From Paragyromitra xinjiangensis (Eukaryota > Ascomycota > Pezizomycetes > Pezizales > Discinaceae), in the NCBI GenBank assembly GCA_038503065.1, contig JBCAMK010000007.1, forward strand, positions 992,001-1,056,000: a DNA stretch of 64,000 bases. Direction: 5' to 3'. A program made the translations under genes and the position numbers. Below the pieces are notes generated by a model. It saw only the letters and a program-made list of their open reading frames with translations. It made no database searches and had not been told where the DNA came from. Shown here piece by piece: positions 1-12,161 of this stretch. Every line of letters begins with the position of its first letter. Within the stretch, counting starts at the first letter, position 1.

Positions 1-196
1 AGAAACACCCCACTTTTAGTTACCCCACCCTGCTTTGGAAACGGTTACATGCATGGTGATGCATTCCACAATCTAATTATGGCGTCATCACAGCTCAACA
101 ATCATTTGTAATGCTTCCCCAAGATATTAAAGAGATACCTTTTCCCATAAATATTTCATTTCCCCAACCATCGTTAAACCCTGAAAATACATAGCA

Positions 197-1151
197 ATGT
201 CACACCCAGATGCAGATAATCACCCAGTTGCTACTGGCCCTGCAAAGGCCGTTGTAGATCGTCACCAAGAAGCCCAGGATCTCGTACTATATGGCAGTTG
301 GTTCTGTCCGTTTGGTTTGTCCAATCTCTTTTACGATAATCTATTCTTTTTCGCTTCTCGTCATACATTCTAATTCCAACACTTTCAGTCCAACGTGTGT
401 GGCTCGTCTTGGAAGAGAAGAAGGTACCCTACCAGTGGGTTGAAGTCAACCCATACCACAAACCGGAATCTCTGATGAGAATCAACCCACGTGGTCTCGT
501 GCCGACACTTGAATACCACGGGAAAGCTCTCTATGAATCCAGCGTCCTCTGCGAGTTCATTGAAGATGCCTATCCGGACCACAAAAAACTACTACCAGCG
601 GATGCGTACGACAAGGCTTACTCAAGGCTTTGGAGCGACTTTGTATCCAGCAGGATCATCCCGGCGTATCATAGATACCTCCAATTCCAGCCGGCTACTG
701 ACGAGGCTGGACTAGACGAGAAAAGACAAGAGTTCCTAGGGCATTTGCTCACTTTTTCAAAGGCTATGAAAGAGCCCAAGGAAGGGGGATTCTTCTTCGG
801 GGGCGCGGAACCAAGTATGATAGATTTAATTGCGGCCCCTTGGCTGCAGAGACTTTGGGTTTTGGACGAATTTAAGGGCCCATTTGTTATTCCTCAGACG
901 GAGGAGTGGAAGAGATGGAACGCTTGGGCAAAAGCTTTGACTAGCCTGAGGAGCTACAATGAAACGGAAAGCGAGAAGCAACATTTAAGAAAGCTCTACA
1001 AACGATAGTAAGTACCTAAATGATGTCTCGTTAACGAAATGCATACAACTTGTCTAACTATCCCGCTTTACGCTACCTACGCTAAAGCTCCGACAATACT
1101 GCTCAGAGCGAGGCTGCAAAGGCCATCAGAGCAGGTAGAGCAATACCATAA
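197..1151 (+). CDS. Glutathione S-transferase, omega-class-like
   Basis: Glutathione-dependent thiol transferase or reductase of the omega-like class, expected in the cytosol and used in stress and xenobiotic handling. The model has three exons: 197-314, 389-1007 and 1088-1151, giving 266 residues. Exon 1 supplies the start and the active-site motif CPF, which joins across intron 1 to VQRVW; this CPFxQR context, with a catalytic cysteine, is the omega signature. The thioredoxin-like N-terminal half carries the glutathione-site NPRGLVPTL and the SSVLCEFIE segment; an all-helical C-terminal domain follows. The frame of exon 2 would stop at 1008, but that stop overlaps a strong GTAAGT donor. Splicing to 1088 adds a tail containing DNTAQSEAAKA that is typical of the fungal family. 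The join sums to 267 codons with the stop. Exon 1 and exon 3 are both easily missed in single-frame annotation. Confidence 0.9.
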
Positions 1152-1510
1152 TCGAAAACGGGAGATATTTAGGTACGTGTCTAAAGCCTGGTTCGGAGTT
1201 CGGAGCTCATAAATACCTACCTCAGATCTGAATTCGTACATTATATGCGATCAAGCATAGCCGGAACTATATATCCTCGCTTTTAAGCAAAAATCGACTC
1301 CTCTATTTCCCCAAAGCATTATTTCATGGGTCTTGGCAGTGGACAAATATGAACTTAATTCCAAGAACAAAGACCTAGGAAAAAATTAGCAATAAACAAA
1401 GAACGCGAATATAATAGGCATTCCAAGCTTTAAGAACCACTTGTTCCCCTCTCAATTAACAAATACCATCGTTTAAACAACGGCTAAGCCGTGAGAACCA
1501 TTTTTCCAAA

Positions 1511-3476
1511 ATGCCTACACCCCAAGCTACCCCAACACGATCATCATTAAAGGGGAAAGGACCTAGAAGCGAAAGTCAAGGAAAAAGGAGCGTGAGCTTT
1601 GTGTCAGACCTTCTTTATTCCCGTGGGCCGAGTACCGCCCCTTCGGCTCTGAGTCGAAGTTTTGGGCTTGTCGATGAACAACCGCAAAATGAAACTATAC
1701 AAACCCTAAAACAAGTTGAGGACGATCCCAATGACATAAACTACACTACCACAGATGAAGAACAAGACGAATTCGAAAATGAGCTATATGAAAATGAATT
1801 ATCCCTTGGTCCTGAGGACGAAAGCGATGATGGTATCTTCGAAGAAGAAACCGTGGTGGATCTGGAGGAAGAAGAATACGACTATGAAGACATTTCTCTA
1901 TTAGGAGAGGATGAACCAGAGGCAAAAAAACGCTCTTTCGTACCAATGCGCGACCTCCAAAGAACACCCGTACCGGCCAAATCAACACCACCAAGCCAAT
2001 CAACCACAGTCCGAAAACGCGTGGATCCATCAAATCCAGTCACGATACTGCGACGCAATATGGACAATAATCTGAAGACCCTTCGACGTGAAAATCAGTC
2101 CTTGCCCCCACTCAAATCGAAAGTCAGGAAAGGAAAGGTGAAAATAAGTAATGATGGAAGTCCTCAACTCGAAAATACGCCAGATGCTCAACTCCGAAGA
2201 CAAATGCATGAAAGAGACACACCAGCCGGGCCAGCCGGGTCGGGATTCAGCAGGTAGGTTATAGCTCGGTTTATCATAGCTTACCTTAAAAAACATACTT
2301 ATAAACAAATAACTCCACAGCGCATTAGAAAACCCCGAGTCTTTTATGAGGGCTCGACGTAATCTCAACGATGAGTTTTTGGACGGTCGTGCAGAAACCC
2401 CTGCCGGTCATCCACCTCCCTTTCCCTCCAATGATCCGGCTTCAAACTTAAGCCCATTACAAGTTATTACCTTCAACGTCACTTTCTTCTTGTGTGTCCT
2501 CTTAGGCATCTTTTTCATCACAAATAGGTCGGAAGGGCTTCAGAAGATTTCGAATTTACCCAAATCGTTTTCTTACGCTGTCAACAACCCTCAGCAAATA
2601 ATTCCCAGCATTTCTACCACAGTTGCTGCAGTACCCCAGTTCATCATCTGCTCGATAATTCCCTGCGAGTCCACTTCCAGAGACCGCTTGAAAATCATCA
2701 CAATGATAGCCACAGACACCACCCTAGATTTAACGTCACTTAGCCAATTCGCAGACTCAATAACAGCATTGGGCAAACCCTTGATTTTGAATTCAGTCGG
2801 AAATAGTATTACCGCTGAAATCAAAGATGAATCAACGGTCTGGCGTGATAGTGCAACGATAAAAGCCATGGAACGTCTCGCCCACGACTATCAAGATGCT
2901 CATCTAGACCTTCGGCTTATGGTTGGCGCGTCCCAAAATTTCATCAGGTTGACTGCAAAAAAGTGGGTTGATTTTAGTGGATTTCTGACCGACCAGATTC
3001 CGCGAGAACCAAGGGAAGAGATTGACCTGCCGATCGAGTGGAGAACAAATGTTCCCGCCACTCGAAAGAAGTATTCCGCAAAAGCCTTAAAAGCACACTA
3101 TAGAGTCTACCGCAAAGAGATGGTATCTCCCTACCAGTATCTACATTTAGTTGCAGAGAGAAGCGAGAAGTCTCTCAAAGATATATTAAAGCGAACCCGA
3201 GAAGTCCATGAAGCTGGCATTTACGAGTCGACTGGCGTGCTAGGGATACTTGAACCTTTGGTAGAGTCCGTCTATAAGATACGGGAAAACATTGCCTTTC
3301 AAATAAAGTTCTTTGGATCCGATGATGAAGTGCCAGGGGACTCGATTGATGAAGATTTCACCTTCGGTACCCTTAAGTGGAAAATGGAGTCGCTTTGGAC
3401 ATCTGTTACTATTCTTCAAGACGCGGCAACCGGAAGAGTTGTTAAACCAAAGGCTGGGAATGCCACAGTCAGGTAG
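1511..3476 (+). CDS. Single-pass membrane protein with acidic N-terminus, unrecognised
   Basis: I do not recognise this family. Two exons, 1511-2253 and 2321-3476, join in frame across a 67-base intron (GTAGGT...CACAG) to give 632 residues. The first ~290 residues are hydrophilic and probably disordered: a basic, Ser/Thr-rich start, a strongly acidic Glu/Asp stretch at about residues 60-140, then basic patches. One clear hydrophobic segment at about residues 294-316 (around FNVTFFLCVLLGIFFITN) would be a transmembrane helix. It is followed by ~315 residues that look folded, with a basic, tyrosine-rich part near residues 500-540. A large charged N-terminus plus one membrane span would suit an inner nuclear membrane or ER protein, but that is inference only. 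The start ATG has a good context (CCAAAATGCC). A possible PP1-docking RVxF-like motif (RSVSF) lies near residue 28. Confidence 0.75.
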
Positions 3477-6400
3477 AGCTCTCCGATTTGGCTCGTAGTT
3501 ATGAGTCACTTGACTCTTTGTGTTTCATGTGTATGGTATTCGACTGTTTTCAAGAGGCTTTTTGTTGGGCTTTTAGTTTTTATTTTTCTAGTTACTCAAT
3601 ATATTTACTTTGCTGGTAAAAAACAAAGGTTTTGTGCGAACTTGTCACCAAGGCAAAAAAACCTCAAGGCTTCCCTATGAACTAATAAACCATATTCCTA
3701 CCTTGGAACCCGTTTGGGTACCAACGTATGGAGTGGAAAGCTCATCCGCAATTCGTCCCGGCGTAGTTGACCTATTCAGAAGTGTCATATACATACATAC
3801 ATGTCGTTTAACACCCAAGAGTGTCAACCCAACCAGAAAAAATAAACCTCCGACGTATTTTTTTTCCTTTTTCCAGCTCATTCGACAACACCGACCGTCG
3901 CAACACACTCGTTTCGCAAACAAGTGACGACAACCATTGACGACAAACTTATCCCGCTTTCTTTCTTATTCTGCGGGATAAACCTCCTGAAGTTCGTCGT
4001 AATAAGTTGTGGTCCGCCAAACAATTCTTATCTGACAATCAGTAGGAAAGGGTGTTTATCGACGAGAAACGCGGCTACCCATCCAAATCCTTGGCCGGTG
4101 GTTGCAACTGGCCTCGCTTGTCATCCGCTCGTGCCGCTACCCCTCAGCCTGTCAAATTGCTTTTCGGTGTGCTTTAATCCCAGATTACCACAGATAACTG
4201 GTGGTGTCTCGACTCCAGAAAAACGTTCCCCCGCATAAAATTGGGGGAATAGAACTAATATCCTTGACAATATGCAACCCACAACCCCATACTAAGCTTA
4301 TCTTGGAGCACCGTTGTCTATTATAAGAAGCCGTTGCGAGGATGTTTTCTACAACTTCCCTATCCCACCTAACCTCCCCTGCAAGCTGAACCAATCATGA
4401 CTCATCCCAAAACGAAACATACAGTTAGGTTTATAAGAAGACCAGCAAGGCCGTCGGCAGCAGCCGAGTGATTTCTGGTTACCCCATAGATGTACTCAGA
4501 TCATTGGTTGTTTCGAACCGCAGCCTAGGTTCACCTACAACCCTGATGCAACGTCCACTCAGTGGAATTGTAAATGGGACGTCTTGAAGCTATAAAGACC
4601 CATAGACAACCCTGTACTCGTATCCCGTTGACGTTTGTGAAATGGACCAGCTCCGCATAGCATACAGGGTCGTGCTGAGCGTATGGCTTTGTAGAACATG
4701 TAAAGGCAGTCTATTTTACAAACGTCACCGGAGTACGAGTAGAGTGATGAAGCGTACAGGTGTTGGGCCAGTGGGTATGACGTAGGACTAGATGAGAGCT
4801 CCTCCGTAGGGAAAATTGGACGGTTAATAACCTGTACCTTGCTTTACATCAGTGCATTGCAGTCATTGAGTGAGGCGCCCGAGACGAGTTCAGCGAGCCC
4901 GCTCGCCAGCCACCCCAACGTGATACCGTTGTTCCCAGGGTTGCGAGTAGTTAGGTAGCAAGAGTATGTCGACAAGCTTGACCACACTTTGTTGAAATGA
5001 GGTGGGTTTGGTGGGTTCTAGCTTGTGACTAAGTATACGGTCCACTGCCATCTCCTGCGATGCTAAATTCGCAATAACCCTCGACCTTAGAGTGGCCCGT
5101 GCTGGAGAGGCTAAGGAAGCAGGAAGTCATCCTTAAGATAGGGCGCAAACAGCCGTCATGTAACTAAGCTTACTGATTTTCGCAGGGACATAAAAAAGGA
5201 TCCATCTTCCGGGAATATGGTGCGTGGCTGTCGGGTGTCGAAGTATCGAATGAGAAGTGCAAACGAGTTTCGATGTGGCCCGGCTGAGCAACCTTGATGG
5301 ATCTGTTTTGTTTTTGCACTTGGCGTTACCCGGCCAGAGAAGCCTCGCCTTGGGTTCAGCCGTGCGTTTGTTGAAGCCTCGGTTATCTCGTAATTCAGGG
5401 TTGGCGATGGTCGAGGCCCACTGTTCCGTGCAGGTGAATAATGCATGATCTCGCCCATCACGACAAATCACTCGTGGCCAAACTTCTCTTTTTCCCCGAG
5501 CGGCTGGCTCTGCAGCTCTTCTAACACCGATAACCCTGTTGAATAGACATAGAACAGCATCTCCGAGCAGCCACGGCTCTATTGTGAATCGGTCCCTCCT
5601 CCACGTCCTGGTGTCAGTGCAGGCGCGCCATGTCAACCACTTTGATGAGGTTTTTGGAACGAACAGCTTTCTCGAACTCGAGCTTCTGACAGTCACGTTC
5701 TGCATGCAGGGTATTTATGTAAGAGCGAAAGAATATGACGCCGCAGTGTCCTAGGGGAAAATGACACAGTTTCCTCAGCTGGTCTCATTCTTTTTCTCAG
5801 GTGGTTTCTATGTAGGTACCGACGAGTCATCAAATCAAATAAATACTGAGGCATTGCTTGAGCGTGCCATGTGCGACAACCATGTGGATTTGCGCGAATG
5901 CCGCAGCAATTCGTAAGCCACCATCACGCCAATGAAGTCGGTCCGAGTCCCGAGGTTTGGGTGGGTTTTTAGGTTGCATGACATAGGTAATCCAAGATTT
6001 CCCTATGCCCGCAAGCAAAGCAAAGCAAGCAAAGAAAAAAAGAAAGATCGTGCTGGCTGGAGAACAGAGGTATTTCTTGGAGCGGGAGGAATCGGGAAAA
6101 TCGGAACCAAGGGCAAGGTGCTATACGGGGGATGATCATCCCTGGGGATCCCCACAGATCTACGGACGTAAGGATAGAGTGTTGCAAAGTCGCCGACGGA
6201 GTAGGTGAGGAGCGCCGCCTATGATGAGACCCAGGTACGTCTGGGCTTTTTTCCCAACTGGAAATGCTCAGAGAAGCAAAGTAAGGAGTCGTGGACCACC
6301 CCCACGCTTACAGCGCTTGCTCGAACAAACAAAACAATATAGCTTATACGACTGAGAGCGGAGGGGAAAGCACATAGATTACATGTGGGTATTCTCCCGG

Positions 6401-7326
6401 TCTACGAGGGAAACATCTGTAAACATCGAGCGTCACGATCGAACCAAGTCGTTGGGAGGACGTTCGAAAGAGGGGCGCGCCCGGGTAGGATTGCCGTTTC
6501 CGCGCCCTGGACCGGGATCCCTTATCAGTGGCCGTGAGATCTCACCCGCGAGCCACCATGCAGGGAGGGAGGCTGCTAAAATTGCCATGCAAGATACATA
6601 TGTGCGAGTTACGTCGGTTACCCCAAGGGCCTTATCTCTATCAACACACATCAACACAGCTGGTTATCTCTGTGGCCGTCTCATAGCCTTGTCTGGTTTT
6701 TGTTTTCGATCCGAATGTGAGACCAGATCAGCTTACCTATGTTCTCTTCGCGCTGCCTCCTTACCCGGGGGCCTCCGTGCTATGGGGGGGTCTGTCCTAC
6801 AGCCACCCGCGAGTGAGGGAGTGTGGAGTCAGAAGTAGCGTGAAGGCAGGAAACAGCAGAAGGTCTCGTGCAAACAGTCTGCATTCTCTGCTCACTCACT
6901 GAGGGGGAGATATTTTCTGTCCCCGTGGTGGATCGAGACATTTATTGTCGCGTGCTTCCTCGCTTTACGTAAATATCAGAAATAGACAAGGAATTAAATT
7001 GTGGGGAAAGCTGAGCACGGCAAGCTAGCGACGTGTGGGCAAATAGAAGATCACGCACAAAAGAAATCGAGAGGAGGCAGTGAGCTGGAAGGGGGGGAAA
7101 GGTATATTCTCTCCGTTCTATGCACAGGTTTCATTCTGTACTTTCACGAATCAAGACTGACTCGCTATCTGCAGCTCCGGCCAGATAGATAAACCAAAAC
7201 CGGTCCCTGTTTTCTGCGACTCGAGACAGAGTGGAGTTAAGCTTTTAGCTTAATCCTCAATTCCCCCCCCTAAACTCTTCTCCCTTTATCTCTTTGCTCC
7301 CCCATCCTCTATCTCAAGCAGCAACC
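3477..7326. other. Intergenic spacer of 3.85 kb
   Basis: No supported gene. The reading frames here are short, overlap each other on both strands and show no recognisable motif or joinable exons. The last ~130 bases before 7327 are pyrimidine-rich and look like the promoter and leader of the PQ-loop gene. The first ~200 bases after 3476 are T-rich and are probably the 3' UTR of the membrane-protein gene. Confidence 0.6.
7260..7326 (+). promoter_or_regulatory. Pyrimidine-rich leader of the PQ-loop gene
   Basis: A run dominated by C and T, with an uninterrupted C tract near 7262-7270 followed by CTCTTCTCCC and similar blocks, directly precedes the start codon at 7327 (CAACCATG). CT-rich tracts near transcription starts are common in highly expressed filamentous-fungal genes. 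The role here is inferred from position only. Confidence 0.4.
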
Positions 7327-8625
7327 ATGTCAACATCACTGCTCCCCTCCCTTCCGGCGCACTGCGACCCACAATCGCAGATCCTCGTCGCCGTTTCCAT
7401 CCTACTTAACACGTGTGTCCCCAGCTGGCAGAGCCTAATATCCACTGCGTTAGGGCTGGTCTCTATCACATCATGGCTATTTGCACAGATTCCCCAGATC
7501 ATCAAGAACTCCCGGCGAGGGTCGGTAGAGGGCTTATCGTGGGGATTTCTAACCATGTGGCTGTTTGGAGATATCTGTATGTTTCTCTCCCCCAGGTTTC
7601 TTTGCTTCCTAGAAACAATTAGCTGACCAAATATGTTTCCCCAGGTAATCTATTTGGAGCAGTAACGCTCAACCAAATGTGGTTCCAGCAGATTATCGCT
7701 GCATATTATGTTATTGTCGATGTTATCCTCGTATCGCAGTTCTTGTGGTACGGACTCGTCCGACAAGTGTCCGTCCTGGAGAAAGTGCTAGTGGAGCAAA
7801 TCGTCGAGGGTATTACCATCGGCGGAGGCGACAACTCCGATGACGATGATGATCGTAGGTCCTCGCAAGCGGAACTAGATTTGAAGCGAAAGAGAGCCAG
7901 CGATAACCAGCAAATCCCTGCACATGTTCCGAGGAGGAATAAAATGCCAAATTTAGCCCACACCGTCTTCATCACTATCTCGCTTCTCAGTGTGCTCGCA
8001 GGGGCACTCCCAGTGGATGAGCCGCGGATGCTTGGGATACCGACTGATCTGCCGTCATTGGGAGATGTATCTGACCGTTTCATTAGCAAGGAGACGATCG
8101 AGTTTATTGGCATGATCATAGGCTGGTTTAGCGCCTTATTGTACGTTCTTACCACTTCCTGTTGCATTCCATGCATTTACTAACTCGTCACGTGCGCACA
8201 GATATCTATGTTCCCGTCTTCCACAACTCATCCTAAATGCCAGACGGAAATCTACCGAAGGTCTTTCTCTCTCTCTCTTCATAGCCGCATTCTCTGGAAA
8301 CCTCTTCTATTCCTCCAGTCTGCTCCTCAACCCTCTCGGTTGGCGCGACTATGAGCCGTACGGTGGCGGTGGGATCGCCGGGCCAGAGGGTAGCGTTGCG
8401 ATCGAGTGGTGGGGAAGGACTCTACCGTTTTTTATCGGTGCCTCTGGTGTGTTGGCGATGGATGCTACCGTTGCGCTGCAATTCAAACTTTGGGGGCACA
8501 AGACCACCGAGAAACAACAGCTTATCGCCGACGACGAAGGCGAAAGGGAAACATTGCTCGTGGCGACGATGAGGAGAACTGACGATGGATACGGAGCGGT
8601 AGAGGTTAGAACGATGATAGATTAA
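7327..8625 (+). CDS. PQ-loop vacuolar/lysosomal transporter (Ypq/Rtc2-like)
   Basis: Seven-helix PQ-loop protein of the family that exports cationic amino acids or cystine from the vacuole (yeast Ypq1-3/Rtc2, animal PQLC2). Exons are 7327-7576, 7645-8140 and 8202-8625, summing to 389 residues. The two diagnostic PQ loops are present: FAQIPQIIKN (P56-Q57) in the first half, and SRLPQLILN (P256-Q257), which becomes contiguous only after intron 2 is removed. The first PQ loop is followed by SVEGLSWGF and the second by STEGLSLSLF, the conserved (S/T)xEGLS sequence. A long acidic hydrophilic loop (about residues 130-165) separates the two three-helix bundles, as in fungal members. The C-terminal tail after the last helix is short and acidic. 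Codons shift from C-ending early to G-ending late, as in several other genes here. Substrate is inferred from family only. Confidence 0.9.
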
Positions 8626-10048
8626 AGTTGGGTAGAGATGAGTAGAAGTGGTTAGAGCTGATAAGAGTAGAGTAGAAGAGATGCTGTTTCTGTGGCTATC
8701 ATTTTTTCTTTTTTCTTCTTTCTTTTTTTTCAGATGAGGTTTTCTTTAGTGGGAGGTGGTTGGGTTAGGCGTTACTTACCTTCTGGCGATGCGGTATGTT
8801 ATGCTAATATTTTAAGGACATTTTTTGATGGGAACTTTCTTTTTTCTTTCTTATTCTTGATGATTTCTTTTTGTTGATGTTTTTCTTTTCTTTTTCTTAA
8901 GGGTATTTGGTTTTTAGTTTCTTTTTTTTGATGTCGGCTCAGCGAATTATTAGCATCAATTCGGTTTTCACTCATTTCTGTGAGCTTTGTTCGTCTTTAA
9001 GCGGTTGTAATATCATTAGCGTGTATCTTGGGCCAAGCTCGGAGTGAATGTTTTTAGGTATGGATCGTGTGTTTTGTTTGGCGTGAGCATCGTCTTGATA
9101 TCTGTGCTGGGAAGACGGTGTTTCCCCAAGGGGGTTTGGAGGATTGTAGATTGGATCGGTTTGTTTAGTAGAGAAGACTCCCCGTTCCTCGAAACGGTAA
9201 GCTGGCGTGGGCCTAGTAGAGACTTAGTCATATAAAGCCAATGATCATAGACAACCCTAGACCGTAGAGGCTAGCAGTCGAAACAAACTCCATCCACCGA
9301 GAATCTGCGAGTTGAGACCGAATTGCTGCAAAAACGAGTTAACACTTGAATCCGAGTATTAGCCATGTTCTGGGGGAGAAAGCTGTTCTAGGTGGCGATG
9401 AGTCCGTAGGGGTGTTTCCCCAGCGTGAGTCACGGTCAGTAGAGCCTCGTCCATAGTTCTGATTCACGGTATTAGTAATTCCTTCTCACCACCTCAAGAC
9501 ACGACTTTTCCAACCCGTAATAGTATCATCCTTTGAAGGAGGTGAGGAAAAGGTCCTCAATACCTAATACCTCTCAACCTGGCAGGGGTCGAACGAGCCA
9601 CCACTCCTCGATCGAAGCACTCGACGCGGGGGGTGAGAGAGCCCTTAAGTCCAGGAAATAAACAATTTGACATCCCAGAACAATATGGCGTGCCTTTCGA
9701 CATCGGAGAGTTAAAACCCCAACCCCCTTCCTGCATGTTGATCGTTGCTGGCTTCACCCAGCGTCAACGTCCACTAAGATTGCGCAATGCAAATCACAAA
9801 CCATCACTCATCTACGTCATCGCCTCGTGTATTTAAACAAAGCAAACAATTCCCACGTTTAAAGTTGTCCCAACCAGTAAAGACGTCCATAGCATCACGA
9901 TCCCTTCTCATCGTACAGGTAGAAATAAATATCACGTGATCTTGAGCAGAGCCCCACTACAGAAAACGTGACAGTGGAGGGAAACAACCCCACCGGACAT
10001 TGCGTCACTCACATAGTAAACGCGAAAACACGAAACACACCCGGCATC
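8626..10048. other. Intergenic spacer between PQ-loop and eIF2D genes
   Basis: No supported gene. The first ~350 bases are T-rich with several poly-T runs (8690-8930) and are probably the 3' UTR and terminator region of the PQ-loop gene. The last ~150 bases are the eIF2D promoter and contain a TCACGTGA palindrome. Confidence 0.6.
9932..9939. promoter_or_regulatory. TCACGTGA E-box palindrome upstream of eIF2D
   Basis: A perfect TCACGTGA lies about 110 bases before the eIF2D start codon. CACGTG is the core bound by basic helix-loop-helix factors such as Cbf1/Pho4 types in fungi. The site is seen directly; its use is inferred. Confidence 0.45.
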
Positions 10049-12161
10049 ATGTTCAAGAAGAAGCCAAATGTATCACCACCAGTCTACCTCCCGTCGAAGA
10101 TTTCACTAACTCCTGCAGATTAAACCACTCGCTCCTATTCGCGCCTCCGACCGCCGTAGGATAGCGAATCAGATCATCAAGGACTTTGGCCTTACGCCGA
10201 CAACTCAGGGTGGAGCTGCAGAGGGTGATAAGGAGACTACCACGAATTCTTCAGAGGTCGCGTTGAGGAATAGCTTACTGCCTGAAAACTGTCTTTCAGC
10301 GAAATTCACTACCACAGCAGGACCGGATTTGGCAACCGTCACAGGCACGATCTATGTTGGCGTACATCCAAGTGATGACGGGGCGAAGGGCGAGCAACGA
10401 CCGCTATGGGTAAAGACTGGAGACGAAGATATGTTTCCTACAGGTAGCTATCTATGACCTACATATTCGCACTTTGTTCGGTGTAGCTGATTGGTGCTGT
10501 AGCTTACACGCTTTGGAAAAACCCAACTCTTCTCCCCTTGCTTCATACACACTCGCCGGTTCTTACGAAGCTTCAGACTGGTGCCGATCTGATGATCCCT
10601 GGACTTATTGGGCCTCCGTTTCCTAACGGAGCTACTAAAGGGCGATTGGTGGCGATTGCGAGCTCGGAAAGTCCAACGGTGCCATTGGTTGTGGGGGTGT
10701 GTGAGATTGATGTGAGTGGGTTGACAAAGGTTGTCGGGGAGAAAGGGAAGGCGGTACGAGTTGTGCATTGGGTTGGTGATGAGATATTCAACTACGGTGG
10801 AGCTGGTGGTAAGGTTCCGGATAGTCTGGAGTGGTCGGGTGGGGGTGATGAGGTTGGTGAAGCTGCGAAAGAGCTTGAGGATGTTGGTTTGGAAGATAAA
10901 GATGGGAAAGAAAAAGGGAAAGCAAAAGATGTTGAAGCAGATACGGGAGGGGAAGAAATTAGAGAACTTACCACAAATGGTTTGCTTTAATTCAATACCT
11001 CAAGGTGGTTCATACTAACAAGTCATCTACAGAAATCGATGAAGCTTTCCGTTCTGCAACCCTCTTTGGGTTCTACCAATACTTTTCCACAGGCGAGTTC
11101 TCGAACTTGGAACTCCCGCTCACTTCTTCACAGTTTATATCGACACTGGTTCTCCCTTTCCTGCCACCAGCGTCTCACTTCCCACCCCATAACCTCCTCC
11201 AAAAATTCACACACCCTTCGTTGGTGATGAAAAAAACGAGCTACAAAAATGCAGCCAAGTTCTTGAAGCAGCTAGAGAAAGATCTCCTCATTAAGACAAA
11301 AACCAGAGGCGGAGGAGAGATCGTAGTCATGGATATCAACTGGGCCCACAAAGATACCAAAGACTTCACACCATACAAGCTGCCTGAGGCATCCAAGGAA
11401 GACAAGAGAAGAAGCAGCAATGGGGGAGTGGCCGATACAAGTAACGGGGGTCCAATGAAAGTCGTAGAACTTTTCAGACCACACGGCAAATCAATGAATA
11501 TCTTCTCCGCAGTCGGCGCTGGGTACGCTATCCCCAACCTAATCCGAGTTTTCCACACTAACACTTAGTAAATAATAGAACAAAAGACTTTTACACCTCT
11601 GCAGAAGTAAAATCTATCCTCCAAAAATACATTGAAAAAGAAGACCTCGTCAACCCACAAAACAAACGCCTGGTTAAAATGAACCCCCAAATAGCCTCCT
11701 ATCTCCTCGACGAAAGGCTCCGCGACGACGCCGACGCTCTACGCATCGGACATGCCAAACGCGATCTCCTCGGCGACAAACTCGTCAAATCCTGCTCACC
11801 CTACTACATTGTCTTAAAGGCCGGTGAGTCTGCCTCTGACCCAGGAATCAAGCCGAAGGCTGGAACACCGCCAAAGATTCAACTATTACTGGAGAATCGC
11901 CAGGGGAAGAAAACGGTGACAAAGGTTAGTGGGGTTGAGCCGTTCGGGGTCGATCCGAAGGCTATGGCAGATGAATTGCAGAAAACGTGTGCCGGGAGCG
12001 CGAGCGTTGCGCAGTTGATGGGGAGCAGTCCGAAGAATCCGGTGATGGAGATTACGGTGCAGGGACCGCAGAAGAAGGCTGTTGAGGCGTATTTGGAGAA
12101 GAGGGGGGTTGCGGGAAGGTTTGTGAATGTGGTGGATAAGACGGGAGGGAAGAAAAAGTGA
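10049..12161 (+). CDS. TMA64: Translation initiation factor eIF2D (ligatin; yeast Tma64)
   Basis: Ribosome-binding factor involved in non-canonical initiator tRNA delivery and in recycling of post-termination 40S subunits. Five exons: 10049-10069, 10119-10443, 10503-10979, 11033-11522 and 11579-12161, summing to 631 residues. The N-terminal region holds FKKKP, IKPLAPIRASDRRRI and a PUA module whose PLWVKTGDEDMFPT joins across an intron to AYTLWKNP. A winged-helix region begins at about residue 275 (EIDEAFRSATLFGFYQYF). A SWIB/MDM2-like domain spans about 415-495, and a SUI1/eIF1-like domain about 535-625 (KIQLLLENRQGKKTVTKVSG). The first exon encodes only seven residues. The acceptor at 11578 sits behind two in-frame stops in the intron, so the C-terminal half is easily split off as a separate gene. 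Converges with the next gene on the minus strand. Confidence 0.95.

Noticed and set aside
9557..9640. Possible tRNA on the minus strand around GTCGAACGAGCC
   Set aside because: Only a loose T-loop resemblance; no anticodon arm or acceptor stem could be drawn.
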